Source: Amycolatopsis pittospori
GTDB taxonomy: Bacteria; Actinomycetota; Actinomycetes; Mycobacteriales; Pseudonocardiaceae
Assembly (NCBI RefSeq): GCF_013870525.1
Contig: NZ_JACBXD010000009.1
Span: forward strand, 1 to 64,000
DNA: 64,000 nucleotides
Reading direction: 5' to 3'
Within the stretch, counting starts at the first letter, position 1. Each line of letters starts with the position of its first letter. Positions 24,354 to 33,424 of the stretch are shown piece after piece. Position numbers and translations under genes: made by a program. The notes beneath the pieces are model-generated. The model had not been told where the DNA came from. It did no database searches and saw nothing but the letters and a program-made list of their open reading frames with translations.

Positions 24354-25337
24354 TTAAACGGCTTCGCGGAAGGTGTTCCGGTAGGCGCTCGGCGAAACAC
24401 CCAGTGACGCCTGCAGATGCTGGCGCAATGACGCGGCGGTCCCGAAACCGGCTTCGGCCGCCACCTTGTCCACCGGCAGGTCGGTCTCTTCGAGCAGCTG
24501 CCGGGCCCGTTCGATCCGCTGCTGGGTCAGCCACTGCAGTGCCGAAATCCCGACCTCGTCGCGAAAACGCCGGGTGAACGTCCTCGTGCTCATCGACTCG
24601 CGGGCGGCGAGTTCGCGCAACGTCAGCGGACGGTCGAGATTCTCCAGCGCCCAGGCTCGCGCCGCAGCCGTCGACGACGACTGTGGTTCCGGCACCGGAC
24701 GCCGGATGAACTGCGCCTGCCCGCCCTCCCGATGCGGCGAGACGACCGTTCCGCGCGCGACCTCGTTCGCGATGGCGGCACCGTGATCGCAGCGGATCAT
24801 GTGCAGGCAGAGGTCGATCCCGGACGCGACGCCCGCCGCGGTCAGCACGTTCCCGTCGTCGGTGTAGAGCACGTTGGGATCGAGGTCGACCTTCGGGAAC
24901 TTCGCCTGGAAGTCCAGCGCCGACCGCCAATGCGTGGTCGCCTTCCGGCCGTCGAGCAGGCCGGCGGCGGCGAGGACGAAGGCGCCCGTGCAGATCGACG
25001 CGATCCGCGCCTCCGGCCGGATGAGGTCCAGGGCTCGCGCGAGCGGCGCGGTGAGGTCGTGTCCGGACGGCTCGTACTCGGTGGACGACGCGGGGATGAC
25101 CACCGTGTCGGCCTCGGCCAGCACCTCCGGCCCGTGCGTGACGGTGACGGTGACGTCGGCGTCGGTCCGGATCCGCCCCGGCTCCGGCGCGCAGGTGACG
25201 ACCTCGTAGAGCGGCTCGCCATCGGGCGATTTGGCCGTGCCGAACAGCCGGGTCACGATGCCCAGCTCCATCACCAGCATTCCGTGGCGGACCAGCACGG
25301 CGACCCGGTGCCGGCCCGGATGCGCGAAAAAGGCCAT
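24354..25337 (-). CDS. GlxA-family regulator (DJ-1/PfpI domain plus AraC helix-turn-helix)
   Basis: ATG 25337 (MAFFAHPGRHRVAVLVRHGM) gives 327 residues; the upstream part of the frame is not coding. Residues 10-190 are a DJ-1/PfpI-like amidotransferase fold with its nucleophile-elbow cysteine in ASICTGAFVLAAAGLLDGRKATTHW. Residues 225-320 are an AraC pair of helix-turn-helix motifs (LTLRELAARESMSTRTFTRRFRDEVG, PVDKVAAEAGFGTAASLRQHL). It is a one-component activator whose ligand is unknown. It is divergent across 70 bp from the NAD(P)H oxidoreductase gene, its likely target. Confidence 0.9.
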   Translation of the reverse strand: MAFFAHPGRHRVAVLVRHGMLVMELGIVTRLFGTAKSPDGEPLYEVVTCAPEPGRIRTDADVTVTVTHGPEVLAEADTVVIPASSTEYEPSGHDLTAPLARALDLIRPEARIASICTGAFVLAAAGLLDGRKATTHWRSALDFQAKFPKVDLDPNVLYTDDGNVLTAAGVASGIDLCLHMIRCDHGAAIANEVARGTVVSPHREGGQAQFIRRPVPEPQSSSTAAARAWALENLDRPLTLRELAARESMSTRTFTRRFRDEVGISALQWLTQQRIERARQLLEETDLPVDKVAAEAGFGTAASLRQHLQASLGVSPSAYRNTFREAV

Positions 25338-25407
25338 GGCTCGATTCTTGCACATGTTGGCCATCGGGCCACTCGATTCCGAGGCCGGCCTGAGAGACCT
25401 TGGAGCC

Positions 25408-26175
25408 ATGAACGTGTTGTGGATCTTCGCCCACCCGGAACCCCGCTCCCTCAGCGGAGCGTTGCGCGACGAAGGGTTGCGCACGCTCCGCGAGCAGGGC
25501 GCGAACGTGCGCGAATCCGACCTGTACGCGATGAAATGGAACCCCGTCGTCAACGCCGAGGACTTCGGCGCCGCGGCCGAAAGCGACCGGCTGATCGTCG
25601 GCGCGACGTCGAAAAAGGCCTTCAACGACGATGAACTGAGTGACGACATCCTTGCCGAGCAGGAAAAACTGGCATGGGCGGACGCCGTGATCTTCCAGTT
25701 CCCGTTGTGGTGGTACGGAATGCCCGCGATCCTCAAGGGCTGGTTCGACCGCGTCTTCGTCAAGGGTTTCGCTTACGGCGTCCAGCGTCCCGACGGCCGC
25801 ACCCTGCGGTACGGCGAGGGGACACTGGCCGGCAAGCGCGCGATGGTCCTGCTGACCGCGGGTGCGCCCGAGCGGACGATCGGACCGCGGGGTGTGAACG
25901 GCGAGATCAACGACCTGCTGTTCCCGCTGCAGCACGGAACCCTGTGGTACGCGGGAATGTCCGTACTCCCGCCGCTCACGATCTGCGGCGCCGACCGCGT
26001 TTCCCCCGAGCGGTACGACGCCGCCGCCGAAGCGCTGCGCGGCAGGCTGCGGTCACTGTCCACAAGCGACCCGATCCCGTTCCGCCGCCAGAACGGCGGC
26101 GACTACGACGAAGACCTGGTCCTGCGTGACGACCTCGCGCCCGGCCGGAGCGGAATCGGCGTCCACACGTCCTGA
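25408..26175 (+). CDS. NAD(P)H-dependent oxidoreductase, flavodoxin-like (MdaB/NQO1 type)
   Basis: ATG 25408 (MNVLWIFAHPEPRSLSGALRDEG) gives 255 residues. The flavodoxin_2 pattern is clear: the FMN/FAD phosphate loop HPEPRSLSGAL, the isoalloxazine-contacting FQFPLWWYGMPAILKGWFDRVF and the dimerisation region RTLRYGEGTLAGKRAMVLLTAGAPE. Such enzymes reduce quinones by two electrons and protect against redox cycling. Divergence from the GlxA regulator suggests inducible expression. Confidence 0.88.
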   Translation: MNVLWIFAHPEPRSLSGALRDEGLRTLREQGANVRESDLYAMKWNPVVNAEDFGAAAESDRLIVGATSKKAFNDDELSDDILAEQEKLAWADAVIFQFPLWWYGMPAILKGWFDRVFVKGFAYGVQRPDGRTLRYGEGTLAGKRAMVLLTAGAPERTIGPRGVNGEINDLLFPLQHGTLWYAGMSVLPPLTICGADRVSPERYDAAAEALRGRLRSLSTSDPIPFRRQNGGDYDEDLVLRDDLAPGRSGIGVHTS

Positions 26176-26177
26176 GG

Positions 26178-26747
26178 TCAGACGCGCACGAGGTCCGCGC
26201 CGGCGAAGAAGGTCTCGGCCGCCTTGAGCGCGCCCTCGTCGAGCAGGACGTCGCCGGGACGGCTCCCGTTGCCGATCAACTGCCCGCCCCAGTGCATTCC
26301 CAGGTATTCGGCGGTCTTACGCAGGGTTCCGATCACCGGTTCCGTTTGCTCAGGCCGCTCGGCGAGCGCGCTCACTCCCCACAGGGTCTTGCCGCGCATC
26401 TGGTCCTTGAAGCGGAGTTCCGGCTGGTCCAGCCAGCCCGCCCAGTGGTCGAAGTACAGCTTCACCGACGCCGAAACGCTGTACCAATAGACCGGCGACG
26501 CGATCACCAGATCCGTGGCCGCCATGGTCGCGTCGTACAGCAACCGCTCGTTACCGGCGGGTGGCACGAAGTCCTCGCCGTCGTGTTTCCGGTCCACGAA
26601 CGGCGTCAACGGCACCTCGGACGTCCGGATCCACCGTTGCTTGGCGCTACGGGGAAGCTCCTTCGCCGCCCGCCTCGCCAGCATTTCCGTGTTGCCGCCC
26701 GCACGGGCGCTGCCGAGCAGGAACAGGAAGCTTCGTTCGTCGGGCAT
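26178..26747 (-). CDS. NAD(P)H-dependent FMN reductase-like flavoprotein
   Basis: ATG 26747, with GGAGG 8 nt upstream, gives 189 residues. FLFLLGSARAGGNTEMLARRAA is the FMN phosphate-binding loop and VIASPVYWYSVSASVKLYFDHW the flavin-contacting strand and helix of the WrbA/flavodoxin-like family. It is likely a quinone, azo-compound or FMN reductase. It is divergent from the MarR regulator across 94 bp, and convergent with the previous flavoprotein gene, 2 nt apart. Confidence 0.87.
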   Translation of the reverse strand: MPDERSFLFLLGSARAGGNTEMLARRAAKELPRSAKQRWIRTSEVPLTPFVDRKHDGEDFVPPAGNERLLYDATMAATDLVIASPVYWYSVSASVKLYFDHWAGWLDQPELRFKDQMRGKTLWGVSALAERPEQTEPVIGTLRKTAEYLGMHWGGQLIGNGSRPGDVLLDEGALKAAETFFAGADLVRV

Positions 26748-26773
26748 CGCGATCCTCCGAAGTGATTTCAAAG

Positions 26774-26810
26774 TACATGTATGCGCAAGCAGATGCTGTC
26801 ACTGCATGTA
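26774..26810. promoter_or_regulatory. Candidate MarR operator between divergent genes
   Basis: TACATGTA at 26774-26781 and TGCATGTA at 26803-26810 are near-identical 8-mers 29 bp apart in the AT-richer divergent promoter region. MarR proteins usually bind such dyads and repress both their own gene and the divergent one. This is inferred from position. Confidence 0.45.
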
Positions 26811-26841
26811 AACTGCTGTCAAGGAACGCAGGGAGATCGCC

Positions 26842-27258
26842 ATGACCGCCGACGAGCTGGCGTGGGGCCGCGTCATCATGTTGCACGGACGCATCGAGCA
26901 GGAGCTCACCAAAGCGCTGCAGCGCAGGCATGGACTCGGGCTGTCCGAGTACCGCGCGCTCGGCAAACTGGCCGCCACCGAGAAGGGCGTCCTGCGCATG
27001 CAGGAACTCGCCGAGGCGATCGGGCTCAACCAGAGTTCGGTGAGCCGGATGGTCGCCCGCCTCGAAGACGCCGGCCTGACCGACCGCGACCCCTGCGAAA
27101 ACGACCGCCGCGGCGTGTACTCGTGCATCACCAAGGAAGGCCGGAAACGGCACGCCGAAACCGAGCCGACCTATCAAGCGGTCCTGGCCGCCGCCCTCGA
27201 CAAGGCCCACGCCGACCCCGACCTGACGACCGCGGTGGCCGCCCTCCGCGACGTTTGA
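26842..27258 (+). CDS. MarR-family transcriptional regulator
   Basis: The 138-residue protein starts at ATG 26842 with GGGAGATCGCC upstream. The winged helix-turn-helix is GLSEYRALGKLAATEKGVLRMQELAEAIGLNQSSVSRMVARLEDAGLTDRDPCENDRRGVYSCIT, flanked by dimerisation helices. It is expected to repress the divergent flavoprotein gene and release it upon binding a phenolic or oxidant. The single Cys pair (DPCEND, YSCIT) might allow redox sensing. Confidence 0.88.
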   Translation: MTADELAWGRVIMLHGRIEQELTKALQRRHGLGLSEYRALGKLAATEKGVLRMQELAEAIGLNQSSVSRMVARLEDAGLTDRDPCENDRRGVYSCITKEGRKRHAETEPTYQAVLAAALDKAHADPDLTTAVAALRDV

Positions 27259-27310
27259 CCCAGTATTCCTTCGCGGTTATATTCCCCTAAAGGCACATTA
27301 GGAGGTAACC

Positions 27311-28138
27311 GTGACCGATCGCGCCCGGTTGGAAACCACCGGAGAGCGTCCCGCGCTCCGCGTCGAACGACGACTCGCGCACAGCCCCGAACGCGTCTGG
27401 CGGGCGATCACCGAACCGGCGGAACTCGCGCGGTGGTTCCCCGCATCGGTCGCCGTGGACCTGCGACCGGGCGGGGCCATCAAGTTCACCTTCGAAGGCG
27501 AAGAGGCCCCGACGCTGGGCGAAGTCCTCGAAGCCGATGAACCGCGCGTCTTCGCCTTCACCTGGAACGACGACGTCCTGCGCTGGGAGATCACCCCGGA
27601 GAAGGACGGCAGCCGTCTGCTGTTCACGCATACCTTCGGCCGAGGTGAACCCGCCATCGCCAGGGTCGCGGCCGGGCGCACGGCCGCCGGCTGGGACAGC
27701 TGCCTCGGCGCCCTCACCGCGTTGCTCGACGGCGAAGAGTACGAGCAACCGAAGGACTGGGTCGGCCCCATCGAGGCCTACATCGAGGAGTTCGGTCTCG
27801 CGGACGGCGAAGTCCTGGAAACCGCGGACGGCAAGGTGATCCGCTTCCGCCACGACCTGATCTGGAAGCCGCTCGACGAGGTCTGGGCACTGCTCACCCC
27901 CGAGCGGGCGGCGATCGGCTCGGGCACCGTCACCCGCGAGGAACCGCCGCGGGTCCTGGAGTTCTCCCTGCCCGACGGCGGAATCGTCCGCTGGGAGTTC
28001 AGCCATTCCGAACTCGAGGGCACCATGGTCGAGCTGACCCGGACGGTTCCGAGTGGACTCGACGAAGTCGTGCCCGAGGCGCTGCGGAAATGGCGGAAGA
28101 GGCTGAAGGAGTTCTTCGCGGCGGCTCACGGAGCCTGA
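27311..28138 (+). CDS. Protein with two SRPBCC/AHSA1 domains
   Basis: GTG 27311 with a perfect GGAGGT 6 nt upstream gives 275 residues. The first SRPBCC domain covers about 15-140 (RRLAHSPERVWRAITEPAELARWFPA). The second is a degenerate copy at about 165-270 (FRHDLIWKPLDEVWALLTPERAA, VRWEFSHSEL, LRKWRKRLKEFFAAA). The domains bind hydrophobic ligands, and no catalytic residue is evident. The stop codon is followed at once by an array of 21-bp repeats. Confidence 0.82.
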   Translation: MTDRARLETTGERPALRVERRLAHSPERVWRAITEPAELARWFPASVAVDLRPGGAIKFTFEGEEAPTLGEVLEADEPRVFAFTWNDDVLRWEITPEKDGSRLLFTHTFGRGEPAIARVAAGRTAAGWDSCLGALTALLDGEEYEQPKDWVGPIEAYIEEFGLADGEVLETADGKVIRFRHDLIWKPLDEVWALLTPERAAIGSGTVTREEPPRVLEFSLPDGGIVRWEFSHSELEGTMVELTRTVPSGLDEVVPEALRKWRKRLKEFFAAAHGA

Positions 28139-28142
28139 CTCG

Positions 28143-28250
28143 TCATGTGCCGTCCGTCCCATCACGCGTGCCGTCCGTCCGATCACGGGCGTCGTCCCTC
28201 CGATCACGGGCGTCGTCCCTCCGATCACGGGCGTCGTCCCTCCGATCACG
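28143..28250 (+). repeat. 21-bp tandem repeat array, five units
   Basis: Starting 5 nt after the SRPBCC stop there are five 21-bp units of the type TCACGCGTGCCGTCC+GTCCGA, the last three nearly identical (TCACGGGCGTCGTCC+CTCCGA). The same unit family occurs at 54384-54490 and, inverted, at 55508-55580. In every case it starts right after a stop codon and points the same way as the upstream gene. The remaining gap to 28326 holds the promoter region of the kinase gene. Confidence 0.85.
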
Positions 28251-28326
28251 ACCCCTGATCTCCACCCTGGGGATGACCTCCGCCGGACGGACGCGCGAAA
28301 GCCGGACGTCCGGCTAGGTTCGCCGT

Positions 28327-29478
28327 ATGAAACCGCCGTCCGCGCTCCCTGCCCGGGTATCGCGCGTTCTTGACGTGCTTCTCGCGCTGGTTCTCGTCGT
28401 GGCCGTCGGCGGGAACCTGGCCGCGGGGACCTGGACGTTCAACGTCGCCATCCCGGTATGGGTGGCCTGGGCCGCGATCGGCGCCTGCGCGGTCGCGATC
28501 GTGCTGCGACGCCACAAACCCGTGGCGGCCTTCGGCCTCGCGCTCGTCACGATGCTGCCCGCCTCGCTCGCGGGCGGCGGCCTCGGTCCGGCCACCGCCC
28601 TGGCCACCGCGACCGCCCTCTACACGGTGGCGCTGGAATACCCACGCCCCCGTTCGCTGATCGCGATGGGTGCGGGCCTGGTCGTCGTCGTGTTCCTGGA
28701 ACTCCTGCACCTCGGCCCGAACACGCTCGCTTCGGCCGCGTTCGCGGGCGGCGGGATGGCCGGTTCGTGGGCGCTGGGCTGGACGGCACGGCAGCGGCAG
28801 GCGAACCTCGCCGAGCTCGCGGAGGCCCAAGCCGACCAGGCGGTTTCCGACGAGCGGCTGCGGATCGCGCGCGAAATGCACGACGTCGTCGCGCACAGCA
28901 TGAGCCTGATCGCGGTGAAGGCGGCGGTGGGAAACCATGTCGCTCAAGAACAGCCGGAAGAAGCACGCGAAGCCTTGCGGGTCATCGAACTCACCAGCCG
29001 CGAGACCCTCGTCGAACTCCGGCGGATGCTCGGTGTCCTCCGATCCGGGGACGGCACCCCCGAAGCGGCACTCGGTCCCGCGCCGAAACTCTCCGAACTG
29101 AGGACGCTCGCCGAACGCGCCGGGCAGGCCGGTGTCCGTGTCGAACTGACCGGCGAGGAGATCGACGATCTCCCCGAAGGCGTCGCGCTTTCGGTGTACC
29201 GCATCACGCAGGAGGCGGTGACCAACGTCGTGAAGCACGCGGGACCGTCGACCTGCCGGGTCACGATCACCGAAGGCCGGGGCGAGGTCGGCGTCGAGAT
29301 CGTCGACGACGGACGCGGCGAAGGCACTGTCGCCACCGTCGGCGGACACGGTTTGATCGGTATGCGGGAGCGGGTCGCGGTCTACGGTGGGGACTTCGAA
29401 GCGGGACCTGTACCCGCTGGGGGATTCCGGGTGTACGCGCGGCTGCCGTACGCCGTAAAAGAAGTGGGGACACGATGA
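28327..29478 (+). CDS. NarL-type sensor histidine kinase (HisKA_3)
   Basis: ATG 28327 gives 383 residues. About five membrane helices fill residues 12-160. A short linker leads to the HisKA_3 domain with the phospho-accepting His in RLRIAREMHDVVAHSMSLIAVKA (near 196) and an ATPase domain with VYRITQEAVTNVVKHAG, IVDDGRGEG and GHGLIGMRERVAVYGG. It should sense a membrane or envelope signal. Its stop overlaps the start of its response regulator (ATGA). Confidence 0.92.
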   Translation: MKPPSALPARVSRVLDVLLALVLVVAVGGNLAAGTWTFNVAIPVWVAWAAIGACAVAIVLRRHKPVAAFGLALVTMLPASLAGGGLGPATALATATALYTVALEYPRPRSLIAMGAGLVVVVFLELLHLGPNTLASAAFAGGGMAGSWALGWTARQRQANLAELAEAQADQAVSDERLRIAREMHDVVAHSMSLIAVKAAVGNHVAQEQPEEAREALRVIELTSRETLVELRRMLGVLRSGDGTPEAALGPAPKLSELRTLAERAGQAGVRVELTGEEIDDLPEGVALSVYRITQEAVTNVVKHAGPSTCRVTITEGRGEVGVEIVDDGRGEGTVATVGGHGLIGMRERVAVYGGDFEAGPVPAGGFRVYARLPYAVKEVGTR

Positions 29479-30137
29479 TCCGCGTGCTGATCGCCGACGA
29501 CCAGGCGTTGCTGCGCGGCAGTTTCCGCGTGCTCGTCGACAGCGCGCCCGACCTCCAGGTCGTCGGCGAGGCGGGCAACGGCGTGGAAGCGGCCGAACTG
29601 GCCGAGAAGGAACGCCCCGACGTCGTGCTGATGGACGTCCGCATGCCGGAGCTGGACGGGATCGAGGCGACCCGGCGGATCTGCGCGTCGGCCGCCACCG
29701 AAGGCGTCCACGTGCTGATGCTGACGACCTTCGACCTCGACGCCTACGTCTACTCGGCGCTGCGCGCGGGTGCGAGCGGCTTCCTTCTCAAGGACACCCC
29801 GCCCGCCGAACTGCTGTCCGCGATCCGGGTCGTCGCGGCGGGCGAAGGGCTGCTCGCGCCGTCGATCACGCGACGGCTGATCGCCGAGTTCGCGCGGCTG
29901 CCGGAACCCGGCCGGCGCGTCGCGGCCACGCTCGACAACATCACCGCACGCGAGCGGGAAGTACTCGGACTGATCGCGCGCGGGCTGTCGAACGACGAGA
30001 TCGCGGGCACGCTGCACCTCGGGCTGGCGACGATCAAGACGCATATCGGCCACCTCCTGCACAAACTCGCGGCACGCGACCGGGCGCAGCTGGTGATCGC
30101 CGCCTACGAGTCCGGTCTGGTGCGCGCGGCGCGGTGA
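29475..30137 (+). CDS. NarL-family response regulator
   Basis: ATG 29475 overlaps the kinase stop and gives 220 residues. The receiver has DD at 9-10, phospho-acceptor Asp54 in VVLMDVRMPELDG and Lys in FLLKDTPP. The LuxR helix-turn-helix reads ITAREREVLGLIARGLSNDEIAGTLHLGLATIKTHIGHLLHKL. It is the cognate partner of the upstream kinase. Efflux or envelope-stress genes are typical targets of this class, but none is adjacent. Confidence 0.93.
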   Translation: MIRVLIADDQALLRGSFRVLVDSAPDLQVVGEAGNGVEAAELAEKERPDVVLMDVRMPELDGIEATRRICASAATEGVHVLMLTTFDLDAYVYSALRAGASGFLLKDTPPAELLSAIRVVAAGEGLLAPSITRRLIAEFARLPEPGRRVAATLDNITAREREVLGLIARGLSNDEIAGTLHLGLATIKTHIGHLLHKLAARDRAQLVIAAYESGLVRAAR

Positions 30138-30205
30138 CCCGGAGGGCGGAGGACGTTGCCTACGCCACACGCGAAGTGACCGTCGAGTAGCTAGGCTGCG
30201 GATTC

Positions 30206-31843
30206 ATGAGCAGTGCGACGGAGCCGCTCGGGACGCCGCCCGAGGACGAACCGGACATCCACACCACGGCCGGCAAGCTGGCCGACCTGTACCGCCGTTA
30301 CGACGAGGCGGTGCACGCGGGTTCCGCGAGGGCGGTGGAGAAACAGCACGCCAAGGGCAAGAAGACCGCTCGCGAGCGGATCGACCTGCTGCTGGACGAA
30401 GGCTCGTTCGTCGAGCTCGACGAGCTGGCGAAGCACCGCTCGGTCAACTTCGGCCAGGAGAAGAACCGGCCCTACGGCGACGGCGTCGTCACCGGCTACG
30501 GCACCGTCGACGGCCGTCCGGTGTGCGTGTTCAGCCAGGACGTCACCGTCTTCGGCGGTTCGCTCGGCGAGGTCTACGGCGAGAAGATCGTCAAGGTGAT
30601 GGACCTGGCGATCAAGACCGGCCGCCCGATCATCGGCATCAACGAGGGCGGCGGCGCGCGGATCCAGGAAGGTGTCGTCTCGCTCGGCCTGTACGGCGAG
30701 ATCTTCAACCGCAACGTCAAGGCGTCCGGTGTCATCCCGCAGATCTCGCTGATCATGGGCGCCAACGCGGGCGGGCACGTCTACTCCCCCGCGCTGACCG
30801 ACTTCGTGGTGATGGTCGACAAGACCTCCCACATGTTCATCACCGGTCCCGACGTCGTGAAGACCGTGACCGGCGAAGAGGTCTCCTTCGAGGAACTCGG
30901 CGGCGGGCGCACGCACAACACCCGTTCGGGCAACGCGCACTACCTCGGTTCCGACGACGATGACGCGATCGCGTACGTCAAGGAACTGCTCTCGTTCCTC
31001 CCGGCGAACAACCTGTCCGAAGCGCCGCTGCTCGAAACGGACGCACCCGCCGGAGGGTTCTTCGACGACGTCACGGACTCGGACCGTGAACTCGACACGC
31101 TCATCCCGGACTCGCCGAACCAGCCGTACGACATGCACGAGGTCATCAACCGCATCGTCGACGACGGCGACTTCCTCGAAGTCCACGAACTGTTCGCGCC
31201 GAACATCCTGGTCGGCTTCGGCCGGGTCGACGGCCGCAGCGTCGGCATCGTGGCGAACCAGCCGACCCAGTTCGCCGGCTGCCTCGACATCGACGCGTCC
31301 GAGAAGGCCGCGCGGTTCGTGCGCACCTGCGACGCGTTCAACATCCCGGTGCTGACCTTCGTCGACGTCCCGGGCTTCCTGCCGGGCACCGACCAGGAGT
31401 GGAACGGCATCATCCGGCGCGGCGCGAAGCTGATCTACGCCTACGCCGAAGCGACCGTCCCGCTCATCACCGTCATCACCCGCAAGGCGTACGGCGGCGC
31501 GTACGACGTCATGGGGTCGAAGCACCTGGGCGCCGACATCAACCTCGCGTGGCCGACGGCGCAGGTCGCCGTCATGGGTGCGCAGGGCGCGGCGAACATC
31601 GTGCACCGCAAGACGCTCGCCGCGGCCGCCGCCGACGGCAAGGACGTCGACGCGCTGCGGGCCGAACTGATCCAGGAGTACGAAGACACCCTCCTGAACC
31701 CGTACGCGGCGGCCGAGCGCGGTTACGTCGATTCGGTGATCGTGCCCGCGCACACCCGCGGCCACATCGCGAAGGGACTCTCGCTGCTGCAGGGCAAACG
31801 AGAGTCGACGCCGCCGAAGAAGCATGGGAACATCCCGCTGTGA
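30206..31843 (+). CDS. accD5: Acyl-CoA carboxylase beta subunit (AccD5/PccB type carboxyltransferase)
   Basis: The 545-residue protein starts at ATG 30206. It has the two crotonase-like carboxyltransferase halves: [24 protein letters not shown] with oxyanion glycines in the first, and [55 protein letters not shown] in the second. It transfers CO2 from carboxybiotin on AccA3 to propionyl- or acetyl-CoA. Coupling to an epsilon subunit gene and the presence of maf and accA3 nearby match mycobacterial accD5. The choice of propionyl-CoA is inferred from context. Confidence 0.93.
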   Translation: MSSATEPLGTPPEDEPDIHTTAGKLADLYRRYDEAVHAGSARAVEKQHAKGKKTARERIDLLLDEGSFVELDELAKHRSVNFGQEKNRPYGDGVVTGYGTVDGRPVCVFSQDVTVFGGSLGEVYGEKIVKVMDLAIKTGRPIIGINEGGGARIQEGVVSLGLYGEIFNRNVKASGVIPQISLIMGANAGGHVYSPALTDFVVMVDKTSHMFITGPDVVKTVTGEEVSFEELGGGRTHNTRSGNAHYLGSDDDDAIAYVKELLSFLPANNLSEAPLLETDAPAGGFFDDVTDSDRELDTLIPDSPNQPYDMHEVINRIVDDGDFLEVHELFAPNILVGFGRVDGRSVGIVANQPTQFAGCLDIDASEKAARFVRTCDAFNIPVLTFVDVPGFLPGTDQEWNGIIRRGAKLIYAYAEATVPLITVITRKAYGGAYDVMGSKHLGADINLAWPTAQVAVMGAQGAANIVHRKTLAAAAADGKDVDALRAELIQEYEDTLLNPYAAAERGYVDSVIVPAHTRGHIAKGLSLLQGKRESTPPKKHGNIPL

Positions 31844-32058
31844 GCACGCCCGAAACCCCGCTGTTGCGGGTCGTCCGAGGCAATCCGAGCGACGCCGAGG
31901 TCGCCGCGCTGACGGCCGTCGTCGCGGCGGTGGCCGGCTCACGGGCGCCGGAACCGGCGCCGAAACGGGACTCGTGGTGGGCGGACAAGGCCGCGCTGGT
32001 GCGGGCACCACTCGCCCCGGGTGACGGCGCTTGGCGGGCTTCGGCCCTTCCTCGCTGA
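31840..32058 (+). CDS. accE5: Acyl-CoA carboxylase epsilon subunit
   Basis: GTG 31840 overlaps the AccD5 stop by 4 bp, giving 72 residues. The sequence [25 protein letters not shown] and [27 protein letters not shown] is the actinobacteria-specific AccE pattern: an N-terminal helix pair and an Arg/Trp-rich tail. It stabilises the AccA3-AccD5 complex and raises its activity. Confidence 0.92.
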   Translation: MSTPETPLLRVVRGNPSDAEVAALTAVVAAVAGSRAPEPAPKRDSWWADKAALVRAPLAPGDGAWRASALPR

Positions 32059-32175
32059 CCCCGGCTCGGCGAACGGCGCGGATCCAGGCTTCGCGGACTA
32101 TCGTTGCAGGCCTGGCGGGCCGTCTCGGACGGCTTGCCAGGTCCTACGAACCGTGATCGCCCCAGAAAGCCGTGC

Positions 32176-32997
32176 GTGACGAACCAGGACCACCTCTCCA
32201 CCGAATTGCGCCGTCTGCGCAAAGCCGCCGGGTTGTCCGGCACCGAGGCGGCGAGGCTCACCGGCCTCAGCCAGTCCAAGGTCTCCCGGGTCGAAACCGG
32301 CGCTTTCATGCCGACCGAGGACCAGGTCGTCACGTTGTGCCGCGCCTACCGCGCGCCCGCGTCCGTCCGGCGGACCCTGGTCGCGATCACCCGCGACCTG
32401 CGTGAAGAGGCCGCCTCCGCCCGCGTCGTGCTCCAGCGGGGCGCCTGGCGGATGCAGCAGCGCATCGGCAAGATCGAAACCGCGTCCGCCCGGATCCGGA
32501 GTTTCCAGCCGACCATCGTGTTCGGCCTGCTCCAGACCCGCGACTACATCACCGCGCTGTTCCGCGATTCCCTGCCGGACGGCGAACGCGACCAGACCAT
32601 CGAAGCGCGACTGGAACGCCAGAAGATCCTCGAATCGGACCGCGAGTTCCATTTCGTGCTGACCGAGGGCGCCCTGCGCTGGAACATGGGCGGTGCGACG
32701 ACCATGCTGGCCCAGCTCGGCCACCTCATCGACCTGTCCTGCCGCGGCAAGGTCCGGCTGGGCGTGATCCCGTGGACCGCGCCCGTGTCGGTCGCCGTCC
32801 TCCACGGTTTCGACATCTACGACTCGCGCGCGGTGCTTCTCGGCACGCAGACGGCGACGGCGCTCGTCACGGACGAACGCGAAGTCGCCGACTACGAGAA
32901 GAACTTCGCCGAAGTCGAGCACTACGCCACCTACGACGCCGTCGCCTGCGCTCATCTGGCCCGGATCGCGGACGACTACCGACGGTTGGCCGGCTGA
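32176..32997 (+). CDS. XRE-family regulator with DUF5753 domain
   Basis: GTG 32176 gives 273 residues. The Cro/XRE helix-turn-helix is LRRLRKAAGLSGTEAARLTGLSQSKVSRVETGAFMPTEDQV (about 12-52). The remaining 200 residues are the DUF5753 domain common in actinobacteria (IRSFQPTIVFGLLQTRDYITALF, FVLTEGALRWNMG, LGVIPWTAPVSVAVLHGFDIYDSRAVLLGT). These regulators pair with small DUF397 proteins such as the one 220 bp downstream and affect development or secondary metabolism in Streptomyces. Confidence 0.9.
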   Translation: MTNQDHLSTELRRLRKAAGLSGTEAARLTGLSQSKVSRVETGAFMPTEDQVVTLCRAYRAPASVRRTLVAITRDLREEAASARVVLQRGAWRMQQRIGKIETASARIRSFQPTIVFGLLQTRDYITALFRDSLPDGERDQTIEARLERQKILESDREFHFVLTEGALRWNMGGATTMLAQLGHLIDLSCRGKVRLGVIPWTAPVSVAVLHGFDIYDSRAVLLGTQTATALVTDEREVADYEKNFAEVEHYATYDAVACAHLARIADDYRRLAG

Positions 32998-33028
32998 ACT
33001 ACTCCAGTGACCAAGGACTCTTGGCGCT

Positions 33029-33118
33029 ATGCACCCTGAGAGTGCATCGTGAGTAAAGCAGCTGTCGGTGAAGGTCCCTTTTTCTGCGCCGAGCGCGATC
33101 TTGGTGCCCTTCACGGAC
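33029..33118. promoter_or_regulatory. Two inverted repeats upstream of the DUF397 gene
   Basis: ATGCACcCTGAGaGTGCAT at 33029-33047 is a near-perfect dyad that could be the operator of the XRE protein. A second, looser hairpin joins GGTGAAGG (33067) with CCCTTCAC (33109) and belongs to the GTGAAGG hairpin type. Together they fill the 217-bp gap after the XRE gene. The rest of the gap shows no coding sequence. Confidence 0.45.
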
Positions 33119-33217
33119 CGTTCGCCGAACCGCGGCGGCAGATCACCCGAAATTGACAACTTTGCCTCCGCGCAAGCCGTCTACTTGCCGAAACAGTCAC
33201 TGGGGAAAGGCACTCCG

Positions 33218-33424
33218 ATGACCACCTGGCACGAACGCATGACCGACTGGCACAAGTCGACCTACACGCACTGGGAAGAGAACGCCTGCGTCGAAATCGG
33301 CGGGCTGCCCGGTCTGGTCGGCATCCGCGACACCAAACAGTGGGCACTGCCGGACGAGACCCGGCCGATCCTGGTCCTCCCGGCCGCGTCCTTCGCCGCC
33401 CTGATCGATCACTTGGGCCGATGA
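33218..33424 (+). CDS. DUF397 protein
   Basis: ATG 33218 gives 68 residues: HKSTYTHWEENACVEIGGL, GIRDTKQW and PILVLPAASFAALIDHLG are the classic DUF397 motifs. Such small proteins work with the XRE-DUF5753 regulators, probably by binding and modulating them. Here the partner is the gene ending at 32997. The stop overlaps the start of the next gene by 4 bp. Confidence 0.92.
   Translation: MTTWHERMTDWHKSTYTHWEENACVEIGGLPGLVGIRDTKQWALPDETRPILVLPAASFAALIDHLGR

Noticed and set aside
28143..28250. CRISPR array
   Set aside because: The 21-bp units are head to tail without spacers and no cas gene is nearby; they are simple tandem repeats.
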